Shown here piece by piece: positions 1 to 11,299 of a DNA stretch of 64,000 nucleotides. Made by a program: the position numbers and the translations under genes. Under the pieces are notes generated by a model. That model was not told where the DNA came from and did no database searches. It was given only the letters and a program-made list of their open reading frames with translations. The stretch is from Haliotis asinina (Eukaryota; Mollusca; Gastropoda; Lepetellida; Haliotidae): positions 18,988,001-19,052,000 of the forward strand of contig NC_090295.1 in the NCBI RefSeq assembly GCF_037392515.1. Direction: 5' to 3'. How positions within the stretch are numbered: position 1 is the first letter of the stretch; each line of letters begins with the position of its first letter.

Positions 1-898
1 AGTGCTAGCGCACTGAGATACCACGCCGCAGTTAATCACGAATGATATTGACTACCCCACTTAGACACATTATAGCCCGAGCCGTCCTTGCTGTACCGAT
101 ACCCTCAGCGTCACATATGGACCAAGAAGTACCATATTTTGACGTCTTTTTGTATGACGCAACCGGAGATCCGCTCTCCAAATGGACCGACATACTGCTA
201 TGTTTCATTTGTTCGAGTCTCCATTGATTTGATGATGTCCTATAACACTTGAGTCTTGAATGTCGTCAGAATGGGAAATTCTGGCGATTACTGGAAATTC
301 GAACTGATTCGAAGAACTTTTTATCAAATTCCGAATGCATTGTAACTATTCGAATGAATTCTTGTAACATTCCCGTTTATTGTGAACATGTTCAAAACTC
401 TCGATCGAGGTACATTCGGTATGAAAAAAGATCACCCGCCATTTGAGGTACATTCGAACTGCATTCTAAGTACTTTTACAGCATTCTAATTACATTCAAA
501 GTATTCTTTTTGCACTCTAACTGCACTGTAAGTATTCTAGACATACACGAGGGAGAATAAAAGAGAAAAGTCACTTCAAATTCTATTTTTGACATTCCCT
601 CTCGAATGGGTTTCGAATTTTGGATTTATTTATGTGACTGATTCTCCTTGATTTTTGACAGTTTGTCATTTCGATATAAGTGTGAAGGAGGGGAAGCACC
701 TTCGGGATACGAGACTACGGTGTCGACCATCAATCACACACTCCGGTCACGTCAGTAGACACATAAAACAAAAGATATTTGGTATGTAAGAACATAAGAA
801 CCTAGAATGTTGTACTTACAGTAAAGATAGTAGTTTTAATTTTCATTCCGTAAATTTACAGACTGCATAAACGTGTCATCTGAGCGTTACAACTGCAT
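1..898. other. 5' flank of copy 1, no gene seen
   Basis: No convincing gene. Bases about 453-540 form a degenerate short tandem repeat built on GCATTCTAAGTA-like words; matching stretches lie near 17445-17535, 36490-36560 and 49475-49555. After base 835 about 55 bp present in the other three units are missing, including an upstream CACGTG site. Confidence 0.7.
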
Positions 899-927
899 CA
901 CGTGACGCTCTCCGGAGTGTATAAAAG
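899..927 (+). promoter_or_regulatory. Core promoter of copy 1 (E-box and TATA box)
   Basis: CACGTG lies at 899-904 and TATAAAAG at 920-927, 77 bases before the ATG. The same E-box to TATA to ATG spacing is kept in all four copies. The transcription start is expected about 25-30 bases after the TATA box. Confidence 0.8.
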
Positions 928-1202
928 AGAAACGGTTCGAAAAGGAGTTTATCAGAGAAATTGTCACAGATACATCTACAACGAAACACTTCCAGAATGA
1001 TCCTGCAAGTAGTACTACTCCTCGCTTGTCTGTCTGGTGCCATTGCCAGCACCGGTGTCTGTTGTCCTCCATCCCGTTTCAACGCATTCCAGTACGTCAC
1101 CATTGTCAACTCTACCACAAGAATACGTGTAAGTATAGCTTCTGTTAATCTTCCTTGGCTTATGGAGAAACTCTCTTCTTTTCGTAAACATAAATCTGCA
1201 TG

Positions 1203-1382
1203 GGGATGGGCGATCCAATAGCCTAGAGGTTAAAGAGCTAGCTCGTCACTCCTAAGGCCCAGGTTCGATCGGGCATAATGGGTACACGTGGGTAAAATGT
1301 GTGAAGACCACCTTAGTGTACAAGTCGTGAAATTTTGTTAAAAGTGGCATAAAACCATACGTAGCACACACTCACTGGCATT
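1203..1382 (+). mobile_element. tRNA-derived SINE (family A), intron 1 of copy 1
   Basis: An A-box-like TAGCCTAGAGG lies near 1219 and a B-box AGGTTCGATCG at 1261-1271. The body ends in AAAAGTGGCATAAAAC. This is a polymerase III type SINE head followed by the tail shared by most SINEs in the window. Confidence 0.8.
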
Positions 1383-1637
1383 ACGATATAATGTCATTGT
1401 ATTTTGAAATCATCTTTACCATTATGAAGCAGAAAATTTAAATATAGCAGGAAAGGATCTTTTGATTTGTCATGTTTTGGCACACTCGTTGACCGACAAA
1501 GTGGCCGCATTCTTAACAGAGAGGAGTGGGATCTGAATACTTGTTGTCTTGCAGTATAGCGCATGAATTGGTATTGTTTTAATTGTTATTGTTATAACGT
1601 CAGGGTATCTTTCGGAAATCGGCCACTGTACCGACAA

Positions 1638-1638
<1 letters not shown>

Positions 1639-1697
<59 letters not shown>
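1639..1697. repeat. (AC)n microsatellite, intron 1 of copy 1
   Basis: About 29 uninterrupted CA dinucleotides. Tracts at the matching place in the other copies differ in length and purity. Confidence 0.97.
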
Positions 1698-1699
<2 letters not shown>

Positions 1700-2122
1700 A
1701 GTTCAATTTGGTTGAGTACAATGTGAAATATACAGAGAGAAATAAATAAAGGATCACAGAAAAATTCCTTTAATATTTTCCAGTGTTATTGTTAATGTCT
1801 GGCCTAAGAGTTAAAACATTTAGAAACAGGTGTGGCATTTATCTTGCTCCAGACTGTGTTAGGTACTATTACAGCATTACAGTTCTTGAAATGTCATGGC
1901 CACCTTTTGATGTTCACAAAATTTCTTTATTTATATATTTCTACGATGATATTTCAAAAATCTCCTGGACACATGTTTTCAGGGCTTGTATTACATGGTC
2001 TATGACGGTCCCAACGAACGATACCTCCTCACCGGCGACCGCCTTAAGAATTTATACGGCACCACGAAAGTAATCTACGACTACAAGAAGGTGAGGGGAC
2101 AAATGATGTGCTTTACGACTGG

Positions 2123-2290
2123 ACTTGATTGATTGTTTGTTTGACGCCGCACTCGAAAATTTTCTATCTATTTTGATCGGAAGTGGATCATGGAATCCAG
2201 TGATCAACTGCATGAACATTGATCTTCGCAGCTGGGATACCATGGCATGTGTCAACCACATCTGTGAGACTGGATCCATTGTAAACTGCA
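2123..2290 (-). mobile_element. SINE family B fragment, intron 2 of copy 1
   Basis: It starts 30 bases after the exon 2 donor with the SINE tail in reverse (TTTGACGCCGCACTCG) and continues into the family B body (GATCAACTGCATGAAC, CATGTGTCAACC). No tRNA-like head is recognised for family B. Confidence 0.65.
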
Positions 2291-2689
2291 TCATGGTATC
2301 CCAGTGGATAAGAACGAAACAGTTTAATTTACTTTTATGTAACCTTCTTTCGTTCCTTTGTTTTAAGGGTTAAGATTATTCTCTTAATTATTTTCAATTT
2401 CAAGACATACACGTCTCTCTTTGATGATAATTATGACTATGAGCCTATGTCCAAAACACTCTTTGTTTAACATTTCGAAACAATATTGTTTGTTTACAGG
2501 GAATTGCTTACAACATAGACGTGCAGAAACGCTCTTGTACAACACTCCCCCTTCATGGAAAATTCGAGGATCAGGAGAGTGTTTGTGTTCCACGTAAGTC
2601 ATTTCAAAGTATATATTTCAATGTTCTGTCCAATGTTCTGTGAGATAAGTCATGTGACTATTAATCTTCTTGCGCCTCACAGGCAGCTT

Positions 2690-2990
2690 GCGTTATCCAG
2701 GGTAGTAATGATCAGAATGTAAATATATACATGCACTTAACAGATGAAAATGATTTACGACTTCCTTTAGATTGCAAGAACATTGCTGATCCATTTGTGA
2801 CCAATAATTTACATTTCGGAGTCTTCCTAGAATATTGTGTCAAACAACAAACAAACAACAAACAAGCCATCCTGTCTTGAGTTCAAAATTGCCGCTGACC
2901 ATTGTCCTTCTAACGGCGAACGGAGAGCTTGGGTTATTCGGGGTAATAATGACTGTTTTGACTACACACTTTGGTCAAGATATTAAGTTA
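2690..2990 (+). other. Two open segments sharing a direct repeat, intron 3 of copy 1
   Basis: An AG acceptor-like site is followed by a frame with the theme IRGSNDQNVNIYMH, degenerate in this copy, and then a second segment that repeats GCTTGGGTTATTCGGGGTA. See the matching stretches in copies 2 to 4. Function unknown. Confidence 0.35.
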
Positions 2991-3261
2991 CATTTACTCA
3001 ATATAGGATTATTATCTTTATCTTAAATAATAATGTTCAATCACAGGCGACGCTGTGTACACCAGTCGTTCAGCATATGGCTTCGATCAAGGCGCGCTCC
3101 CTTCATGGTCCTAGGAGTACAACAGGACCCATCCCGACGGGGCGCACCAGAATGTCGTGACAACTGTGACGAAGGGAGACTGCATACCAATAATCACCAC
3201 AACGATCTCCACAGACGCAGCAGGTTAGTATGGAGAGTTAGGAGTGAATAAGTGTGTGAGT

Positions 3262-3396
3262 GTGATTAATTTTACCCCGCTTTTAGCAATATTCCAGCAA
3301 CATCACGGCGGGTGACACCAGAAATGGGTTTCACACACTGTAGCCATGTGGGGATTCAAACCTGGGTTTTCGGCGTAACAACCAGTTGACTTACCG
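3262..3396 (-). mobile_element. SINE family A, intron 4 of copy 1
   Basis: Reverse-oriented: tail first (TTTAGCAATATTCCAGCAA), then GGTGACACCAGAAATGGG and a B-box relic in GGGGATTCAAACCTGGG. Confidence 0.75.
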
Positions 3397-3767
3397 ATAG
3401 TAGTTAATATTTAGCGTCACATTGCAACATTTTAAAAGCAATAAATTGAGAGTGTAAAAATCTGTCGTCGATGAACAGTAAAATATGTCGTTTTACATTA
3501 ATATAAAGTTGTAAGCGAAAAATAGTATGACAAGATTAAATTAATTAAAACTGGTGTCACTTGCTTAACCATTTCCAAACAAAGCAATATACAATCGGGC
3601 TTTAGATCGCCAGAAACTGAGGGTAGATCACCATGCTTGACGACATACGGGCTAACATTACTTTTTCAACCTGCATGGACCCCAGCTGGATTTGCATAAG
3701 CACTTTCGGTAGTATGGGTGAGTGAGGGGGAAGAGGAGAGTTTGACTGAGTGGGTGACCGCAATACT

Positions 3768-3795
3768 TAGTGAGTGAGTGAGTGAGTGAGTGAAC
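3768..3795. repeat. (GAGT)n tract, intron 4 of copy 1
   Basis: About six TGAG repeats, a kind of tract often found at the ends of these SINEs. In copy 2 the tract is roughly twice as long. Confidence 0.9.
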
Positions 3796-3837
3796 TATCA
3801 TTAGAACAGTGGTCCAGCAAATATGTCCTTACCCATA

Positions 3838-4053
3838 AAGGTTCGGGTTACAATTGGTCTTCACTGACCTATGTTGTCGTAATAGGCGACTAACGAGATT
3901 ATGTGGTCAATATCACTCAGTTGCTTGACACATGCCGTCGTATTCCAAATACGGACGCGGATGCTCATGATGTTGACCACGAGATTGTCTGGTGAAGTCA
4001 CGATTATTTACAGACCGCTGCCACATAGTTTGAATATAGCTGAGAGCGGCGTT
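3838..4053 (+). mobile_element. SINE family B, intron 4 of copy 1
   Basis: Forward-oriented, nearly full: ATTGGTCTTCACTGACC, GGCGACTAACGAGATT, GATTATTTACAGACCGC, then the tail GAGAGCGGCGTTAAAC, ending about 45 bases before exon 5. Confidence 0.75.
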
Positions 4054-4196
4054 AAACAATAAACAAAAAATCAAACTAATATATACTTTCTCTCCAGGAG
4101 GAAACTCTCTTCACATACTCGGATACAACGACTTCTATCCAGGCATCAGAGATATCAGCATGTTGGAAATTCCGTCATACTGCCGTGCCTGATACT

Positions 4197-5010
4197 GTAA
4201 GTATACCGAAAATAACGATCACTTTTGTCAGTCCTCTAAGTCCAGTGCACCAGATACTAACATATCACTCAAGAAAATGCATACAAACATTCACTGTGTG
4301 AAAAACAAAATAACAGTGGATCACTTGTAGACAAAAAAAACCCCGAACATCATATACTCACACTTCTGTAACTAACACAAATGTAATACCAAATACTATA
4401 CCGGATTAAAATTGGTCTTCGGATTAGAATAGGTCTTCAGTAACCCATGATTATGAGAAGTGTTGATCACTGGATTGTTTGGTCCAGACCCGATTACAGA
4501 CAGCCACCATGTAGCTGGAATTTTGCAGATACGGCGTAAAGCTTTGCACTCTGTCGCACTATAAGTATCAAATACTTCCTTTTCATGCTATGGCAGAGTC
4601 AACATAAACATATTCTTTTTCTTTGTCACCCATTCAATATTAAACACACTCTTTCGACGCAAAGACAAACATTTGTAAATTAATTCCATACACTAATTAT
4701 AATATTTTTATTTCAAGACGAGTGGTTGTGTCCGTTATAAAAGCACATGGTAGTACATTTGATTAAGCTCATGAATGTGATACATTTTAACACCTAAAAA
4801 CGCCTTTCGTACAAAAATACCCCAGTGGTTAATGTGTTCGGTCTTCACGCCAAACACCCGGACTCGATTTTCCATATGGGTACAGTATGTAACTAGAATG
4901 TACATGAGCCTACGTATTTTTTTCTGTTTCAGAATATTCCGGAAAAGAAAGACCAGGATCTGTCGTGCACAAATCTCTATGAAAATCTCTATGTTTTTTA
5001 TACCAATAAA
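4197..5010 (+). other. 3' UTR intron, 3' UTR exon and poly(A) signal of copy 1
   Basis: GTAAGT at 4197-4202 lies four bases after the stop codon. A strong acceptor TTTCTGTTTCAG ends at 4932, and an exon starting at 4933 would carry AATAAA at 5005-5010. Donor and acceptor are kept in all four copies, which supports a real intron. A stop this close to the last junction would not be expected to trigger nonsense-mediated decay. The intron holds a family B SINE with an internal deletion (4408-4545) and a family A head (4822-4888). No transcript was available to confirm splicing. Confidence 0.6.
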
Positions 5011-5209
5011 ACTATCAGGGATGGCATTATTGTGCAAATCCGTAGATTTAAAAGCAAATTAATTGACCCTTGACCTTGTTATCGTATATGGCCCTCCATA
5101 CCCACAGCTGATTTTCAGCTGAAATTACTTTCACCCCTTGCCATCCCTGTAAAAATACGAAAAGGCATCTTATTTTGTATTCATACTTATCGACAATGCT
5201 ACATGTCTC

Positions 5210-5400
5210 AGATTCGAAACCATGCAATCAAGTGAACAACAGCATGAGCATCGAAATCAACAGGTGATATACGATGGCATGTGTCAATCAAGTCAGCGAG
5301 CCTGACCATCTGATCCCGTTAGTCGCCTCATACGACAAGCATAAGTTATTGAAGATCAGTTTTAACGCGGATCTTCACGGGGACTATGTGCAATCATGTG
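5210..5400 (-). mobile_element. SINE family B fragment, 3' flank of copy 1
   Basis: Reverse-oriented body: GAACAACAGCATGAGC, CATGTGTCAATCAAG, TACGACAAGCATAAG, GGATCTTCACGGG. Confidence 0.7.
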
Positions 5401-5542
5401 TTTGAACAATTTCCACTTCTACTTAGAAGACACAAACTCCAAGGAAGTTTACATCACTGTATGCATCACTAATTAGGCCTGGCTACTCAAGGAAACATTT
5501 AACTAATTTAAAAGTAATACCCTGCACACCTAAATCTTCAAG

Positions 5543-5690
5543 AGTGAGTGAGAAAGTTTAGTTTTACGCCACTTTTAGCAATATTTAAGCAATGCCAGGG
5601 CGGAGGATACCAGAAATGGGCTTCACAAGTTGCACACTTGTGGGGGATGGAACATTACCATCGAACACTTTAGCAGTGTACAACCCCAGC
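5543..5690 (-). mobile_element. SINE family A fragment, 3' flank of copy 1
   Basis: Begins with GAGTGAGTGAG and TTTTACGCCACTTTTAGC, then GGATACCAGAAATGGGC. The tRNA-like head is degraded. Confidence 0.7.
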
Positions 5691-5699
5691 GAACCTAAC

Positions 5700-7380
5700 T
5701 CTTCAAGAACAATTAGCATGTGAATAAATTACCTGAGCGTGTAACACAAGTCAAAACATTGAGAATACAACAATCTCGTTGCCAGTTGACTAGGTTCCGT
5801 CCTATTTCGCAACCAGTAATGCAATAATAATTTTAGACTAATTCAGATAACTGGATTCATAAATATTAATTATTATGATCTGAAACATGTAAGCACTTGT
5901 ATATTGCAACACTACACTCCTTCTGATCCTTTCAAACACGTTGTACAGCATGTACTGTCGTACAGAGAAGTCTTTCAAACGGAAACCTGGAAATCTTGGA
6001 AATCTCATAACGAAGCTCTGTCACTAGAAACGTTTGGCAGTCTGGTGCGGAAATGGCATTATATAAATCTCATTGTGCAGTATAGAACTACACTGAGTAA
6101 GCGTAACACACAACAAACACATAACAGGTGTAACCAGCGAGACAGATGCATTGTGAATCATTTTACGTCCTCATCAAACAGTGACAATCTGTGACGTCTT
6201 AGTTATGGGCTTTAGTCTGTTTACAATGAAAACGTTCCGATGAATTTTACTTGAAGCACAAAAGTAAAAACTTCGAGTAAAGTGGATCACAGAATTGTAT
6301 TCATCTTCCGCTAACAGTTGTTTAAGAGACGATCATAAGTTCAAATCGCTATTCTTGGTTTGTATTACAAGAGCGTAATCACAGTAACTGGAACAGTTAA
6401 AAACAGGTACGTGCGGTACATGATGAGTGTTGACTTAGACCAACGCTACTAAACATTTCTTTTATTGGTGTTTCATTTATTGTGCATACCCTTTGTAGTA
6501 CAAAGCAGTAGCAGCCATTCCAACCTATGAAACTTGTTGACCACAAGTTGAATATAATTCTTACATTTATATTTTCAGTTGGCTAGCTAAAATTGTGAAG
6601 ATTCGCAGTGTTTATTTTCACTTTTTTTTATTTCCATTTTTGTTTAACCCAATAATCTCCAACTTAATAAACACTGTTTATTATCAAAGCTTTGCCGTTA
6701 GGTTAGAATGAACATAATTGAATGTAGTTTTCAAAATATTTGTCTAGTTCTTTTTAGAAATTGCAAAATATATTTTTGCACCCTAAACGGGTGTAAGGGG
6801 GTTCACAGGGGCTTGTACCGCTCAGAAACGTCGTTCAAAAGGTGTATAGACCCTACCCTAGTACTACATAAAAGGAATGGGATATAACGAAGAAACATGC
6901 CCCTCATCGATCAAAGTTACATGTCACATACTTTTAAGGTGTCGAGGCCAATAGATCGAAAGCCAGATGATTTCACTACAAAATAAGCTATAAATGGTCA
7001 CAATCGGATCATTATTTCAAAAGTTATACGCCACGAATCATCGAAAACATCTACCTCCGCAATTTCACGCCAAAATCATGGATCACCCAATACGGTGAAA
7101 ACTCACCTTTTAAATTCGTTTGTTAATTCCAGCAACGATGGCAGTACCAAATATAGAAGCATCATCGCAATTATCTTACTCTACGATTCAGACAACATGT
7201 ATCCTCTAAACTCTACAAAGATTACACATTAGTCCTGGTGTTTCATGATCATACGGTGTTCCAGTTATTTACACTAATGCCAGTTAGAAAGAATAGAGCG
7301 TTTAATTTCGATAGAGCATTCAGTTCTACAGAATATGTACCATTCCACTAACACTGACAAACACACACACAGTCTGAACT
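5700..7380. other. Intergenic U1, no gene seen
   Basis: Conserved with the other units at the level expected of recent duplicates. A short frame around 5904-6060 is open in some units and interrupted elsewhere, so I do not call it a gene. Confidence 0.5.
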
Positions 7381-7439
7381 TGACGTAAGACGACGAATGA
7401 CGTTAGAACCGGTTCGTCGCCATTACTGAAGGAGTTCTT

Positions 7440-8065
7440 GAGCGTTGACAGGTGGAGGTGGTAGTTTTCTGCTTTGTCGATTCTGGTAGTACCATAGGTA
7501 TTCCATAGGATTAATGTCAAAAGAACATGCTGTCTACTGCAAAACAACCATATAAGCACTATGCAGAAAGTTGTTTGTCAGTCTTGCTGCATGAGGCTTT
7601 GTTGTATTGTGTTCTTAGACAATGCCACGCGATTGCTGCTGGATAAATGACAACACAACTCATTACAAAACTTTATACCTATATCTTCGATCATTCATGT
7701 TGCCAGGAATAATCAAAAGATCCATTTTTAGATTGCCTCAGATCACTGCCCACACCATAGTGCTACTTGACAGACGTCAACGCAGTTCGGAGCTAAACGT
7801 TCACCTACTTGTCTGTAAACACGATCCCGGCTGCCAAACTGTTACTGAAACCTTCTTTCGTAGATGAACACGCATCTGCCACTCGCCTGGCCCATACCGA
7901 CTGACGATGTCGGTTTTGAAGAGTCAGACTTAAAGCTGATGCGTTCTGATGAAGGATCACCGTGCTGCGGTAGGATCGACGTCGCCGAAACTCTTAATGT
8001 CAACTTATGCGGCGTCCTAGTGCTGGCATTGCCTTTGACGTAGCCCTTTTTATAAAACCACTCCC
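7440..8065 (-). mobile_element. Decayed Tc1/mariner transposase, U1
   Basis: Read on the - strand in shifting frames it gives a Tc1-type C-terminal half: a region like VYRQVGERxAPNC, a piece like LIIPGN, and a relic of the SPDLNPIEHLW motif just upstream of a PPPP stretch. Several frameshifts and stops make it non-functional. The same relic is at 25540-26140 and 58470-59110 and is absent from U3. Confidence 0.65.
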
Positions 8066-8321
8066 CGAATGAATTGTGTGTGATCATTAGCGGACTTGTT
8101 TGTATTGCTTGTATGTAACGCTTTGCAGCTTACAGTTCCTTTGGGGCACTAGGTTACTCTGGCTATTCCGCCGTCTGAAAAGTATGAATTAGGAAGAAAT
8201 CATAAAATGTGTGGATTAAGGTCATGTAATCACTGAAAAAGTTTTCTTCAATTTTCACTTGGTATCTGTAAATAGAAGCCCTGGTGACCGTTAATGCAAT
8301 GCGCTCTATTGGGGTGCGGTT

Positions 8322-8625
8322 ACGAATCTACGGAAGAGTATTAGGGCCACCTTAGTATCTCCTACGTAGGACTTACTATCTCCTACGAAGGACTTATTAT
8401 CACCTACGTAGGACGCAGTACGTTGACACGATTATTGTCATGCGTCCAACAAATGATTAAACTTGGTGAAAAATGGCAATTTCTTTTTAAAAAATTTCAC
8501 CAAAACGTAGCAGTTCCCATGCACGATATTTGCACATGCATGAATCATGAATCATCCTCATGCAATTAATCTGCATAAGGTTTGCAGTTGTTTTCCCCCA
8601 GTTTAGCTTCGTTGTAACCAACAGT
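8322..8625. mobile_element. Left part of the foldback element, U1
   Basis: It has the left terminal sequence (TACGAATCTACGGAAG then GTATTAGGGCC) and three TCCTACGTAGGA-like palindromes at about 8369-8414. The interior and right end, present in U2 and U4, are missing here and the sequence jumps to the next shared block near 8630. Confidence 0.6.
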
Positions 8626-8629
8626 ACTG

Positions 8630-9600
8630 CATAGTGCATTCTCTCCAGCCGCTTATACATAAATGTCGAAATGTACTTGTAAGTATTACTTTCAGGATAA
8701 CTCCCAAAATTTGCACCCCACTTGTGTGCATTATGTTAAAGGGAAATTCATCGAAACGTTTTCCCTGCAAACAGACTACTCATCTGGCCATTAAAATAGA
8801 AACACGGTGTTATTAAAGGTTAAAATGAAAATTCATTTGTAAATACCATTTTCTTATGAAACAAGGAATCGGAATTCGGTGTAACCAGACATGTTTGTGG
8901 TGTCTACTTTCACTTTCACACCAGTAACTTCGCATCGGCCGAAAAGTAGGTTATTCTCTGAGCATAAAGATACTCGGTGTTTCGGTATGAATTTTCTCTA
9001 ATTCAGTGGGCGGTGTGGTAGACAAGTGGTCGGTTTGAGAGTGGTAATATATAAATCTCTGTGACAATGAGTTGAGGTTGTCACTAAATACATTTTACAC
9101 AATGTTTACATTTTTCCATACTCAGTAACCTTTTCTGTCGCACGTGGAGAAAAACCTCAAAGCCTGCACCGAAGGGCTTACTCAGCCAAGGTGTAATATA
9201 TCTCCTTCTGTTCTACTCTAACATGAGTCTGTCTCACGTTCTCTGAACCATACAGTCTGCCATGGGCTCCTTTGCAATTTAAATAGGTTTGTTTGGGATC
9301 ATATATCTTATATATCAAACATTTGTCTGTTCTAACCTGCACACAAGTGTGTAAATATACGGGTTCAGTTCACTTGATTTTGTACGTGTGCCTCTATAGG
9401 TCTTTCTAAACTAATATCATGAATGAGGCGTTAAAGTGTCCGGCAACGCATTGCTGTATATTATTATTACAACTATGGTCCTTCCTGCATTCATGCTCTC
9501 ATGTTCAATGGAGTTCAGCCAACTCCCTGGGGATCATACAACATTCACTAGGCACACAGTTTATTGTGGCTAAAGGTGGGTACAGGACATGAAAACAAGA
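8630..9600. other. Intergenic U1, no gene seen
   Basis: Shared with 28000-29110, 44555-46080 and 60650-62040. I see no splice-linked coding frame, only short frames that do not hold between units. Confidence 0.5.
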
Positions 9601-9689
9601 CAGATATGCTGATTTCATCTTTCTTATTGGCTTCAAATGACTGGAACTACAGGATAGGAGCATGCAAATAGTCTACTGTACATGTTGTC

Positions 9690-9743
9690 AGTATTACAAT
9701 GTGTTATTGTCCTTATCATCGTCCTGTCCTTCACTGTCGGTAA

Positions 9744-9778
<35 letters not shown>

Positions 9779-9900
9779 CCAATGAGGTGCTGTAGCCAAG
9801 GCTTGTGTTTGTAAAGTTTTGAAAACACATCATCAAACACATCCCTCGAGACTTGCAATTCATGTGTCTTTGGACCCCACTGCACATGCTACAGATAAGT
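9690..9900 (-). mobile_element. Fossil fragment with aspartate-rich tract, possibly Polinton-like, U1
   Basis: A - strand coding relic with a long (GAT)n tract that encodes poly-Asp. It lies upstream of, and in the same orientation as, the packaging-ATPase-like relic farther right, so it may be part of the same element. The element is broken. Confidence 0.35.
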
Positions 9901-10411
9901 AATCGAACAAACGTCTCTTTCAACATGCTCCAGATGTTTGTTCATGTTTTGTTTTAAGCCTCGTTTCATGTACAGCCACTTTCATTCAATTGGTCTTTAT
10001 TCCGCTCATAGACACGTGAATGCACTTGTCGTATACCTTGTTCTTCCAGATATTATATTTCCTACGTTTGAAGGATGAATTGGTAGGAAATTGGTTTCTC
10101 CTAACGGTGTGTAACGAGAGGTAGCTGCACATGGTGTGGCGCAGTTAAGGGTATATAAGGGTTACTCAATTTAAATTAGCCATTCTCTCTCAAGTGTATC
10201 ACGGACACTTTACAAAATGATTTTTTTTTCCATTTCCTCAACAGGTTTGCATTTCATAATGAAACTATGTTCATATGTTGCAGGCGTTGTTTACTATGAT
10301 GATACATGTAAAATGCGAATCTGTTATGGCTGCATCTCGACTGGACAGCCATGGTAAAACTTACAAGTTTGTATGTTGAAATGAAGCGAATTTGCACATC
10401 GTATACAATTG

Positions 10412-10810
10412 TTGAGCTGAAGAGCAGTGATAAAACTTTTATTCATACATTAAAATAAATTAATCACAATACATATGTATATGTGGTAGGCTGAAGAGCC
10501 ATTATAATGCTTCTATTCAAGTTTGGAATTAAATAAATTACAATATATTTGTATATATGTTTGTCTGAAGAGGCTTCATAATACTCCTCACCGTGTTTGG
10601 AAATGAATGACTAACAATATATTTGTATATATGTTAGGCTAAGAGCCATCATGTTATTCATGCATTAACATTTGTGATGTTCTAAATATGTTGCTGGCTG
10701 AAGAGCCTTTATAATACTTGAGATGAGATATATTCATACAGGGTGATATATCCATCACTAATTGCATATGCCTTGGAGGCTGAAGAGCCATTATAATATA
10801 GTTATTTTGA
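10412..10810. repeat. 74-bp satellite with hairpin core, U1
   Basis: GGCTGAAGAGCC or a close variant starts at about 10415, 10489, 10563, 10637, 10695 and 10778, giving a period near 74 bp with two irregular steps. Each repeat unit then has ATTATAAT-like and ATATATTTGTATATATG segments. The core can pair as GGCT/AGCC. Confidence 0.8.
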
Positions 10811-10849
10811 AATTTTTGTTTTGTGGCTGTATAATGCTATGTGAGAGAG

Positions 10850-11290
10850 GAATACATATTACAAAACACTTCATTTACTCATTACTATTGTTGATCATAG
10901 CATATTGCCCTGTTTGAACGACATTATCAAGATATATCGTAAGGTATGGTGTATCCCAACGCATGTACAGATGTAAAGTACCACATATCTAAGGTGAACA
11001 TAGTTTGCTGTAGACCCTCCAGTACAGGTTATTATTGTGGCATACGTTGGGGGAACACTGTTCCAGAGTTATCGTCATGGAAGTTTAGCTCTAGTTTTAC
11101 GTGTTGTGCTTCACCAACGAACTGTTTCGTTATGATAAACACGTATAATACCTTGATTGGGTGAAAGAATTGTCAGTGGGATTATGAACAGATTGTGACA
11201 TGAAAATAAACTCGGCCGTGCTTGCTAAGCAGCTTGTCCCATTGTTGATCATGGATGTGTTTTGTTGTTATTGAAAGTAACGGTGTTATG
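10850..11290. other. Intergenic U1, no gene seen
   Basis: Shared with U2 near 30940-31370. No gene, RNA or repeat was recognised. Confidence 0.5.
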
Positions 11291-11299
11291 TAAGAGGAC

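Larger units (their letters stand above)
997..4192 (+). pseudogene. Ependymin-related protein, copy 1, premature stop
   Basis: Five exons are visible: 997-1128, 1983-2090, 2500-2593, 3047-3223 and 4098-4192 (TGA). All junctions have GT/AG and the same phases (0, 0, 1, 1) as the sister genes. The full frame would give a 201-residue secreted ependymin-family protein: a signal peptide, a CC pair at residues 22-23, IDVQKRSC in exon 3 and a C-terminal PSYCRA. Exon 4 carries TAG at 3112-3114, where the sisters read TAC or TAT (Tyr134), so the product would stop at 133 residues and lose the last two conserved cysteines. Exon 4 also has private changes after the stop (for example R144A). About 55 bp of promoter are missing at 835. 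I read it as a recently inactivated copy. A truncated expressed product or a sequencing error are the alternatives. Confidence 0.85.

Noticed and set aside
42-227. Short frame with IARAVLAVPIPSA at the start of every unit
   Set aside because: It is conserved only as duplicated DNA. The frame breaks differently in each unit and neither strand shows a gene context.
1219-1290. A tRNA gene in intron 1
   Set aside because: The A and B boxes belong to a SINE: the cloverleaf is degraded and the tail is the SINE tail.
4193-5062. Stop-codon readthrough into exon 6
   Set aside because: In copy 1 the joined sequence would create a second stop (TAA) at the junction, and nothing in the sequence suggests a recoding element.
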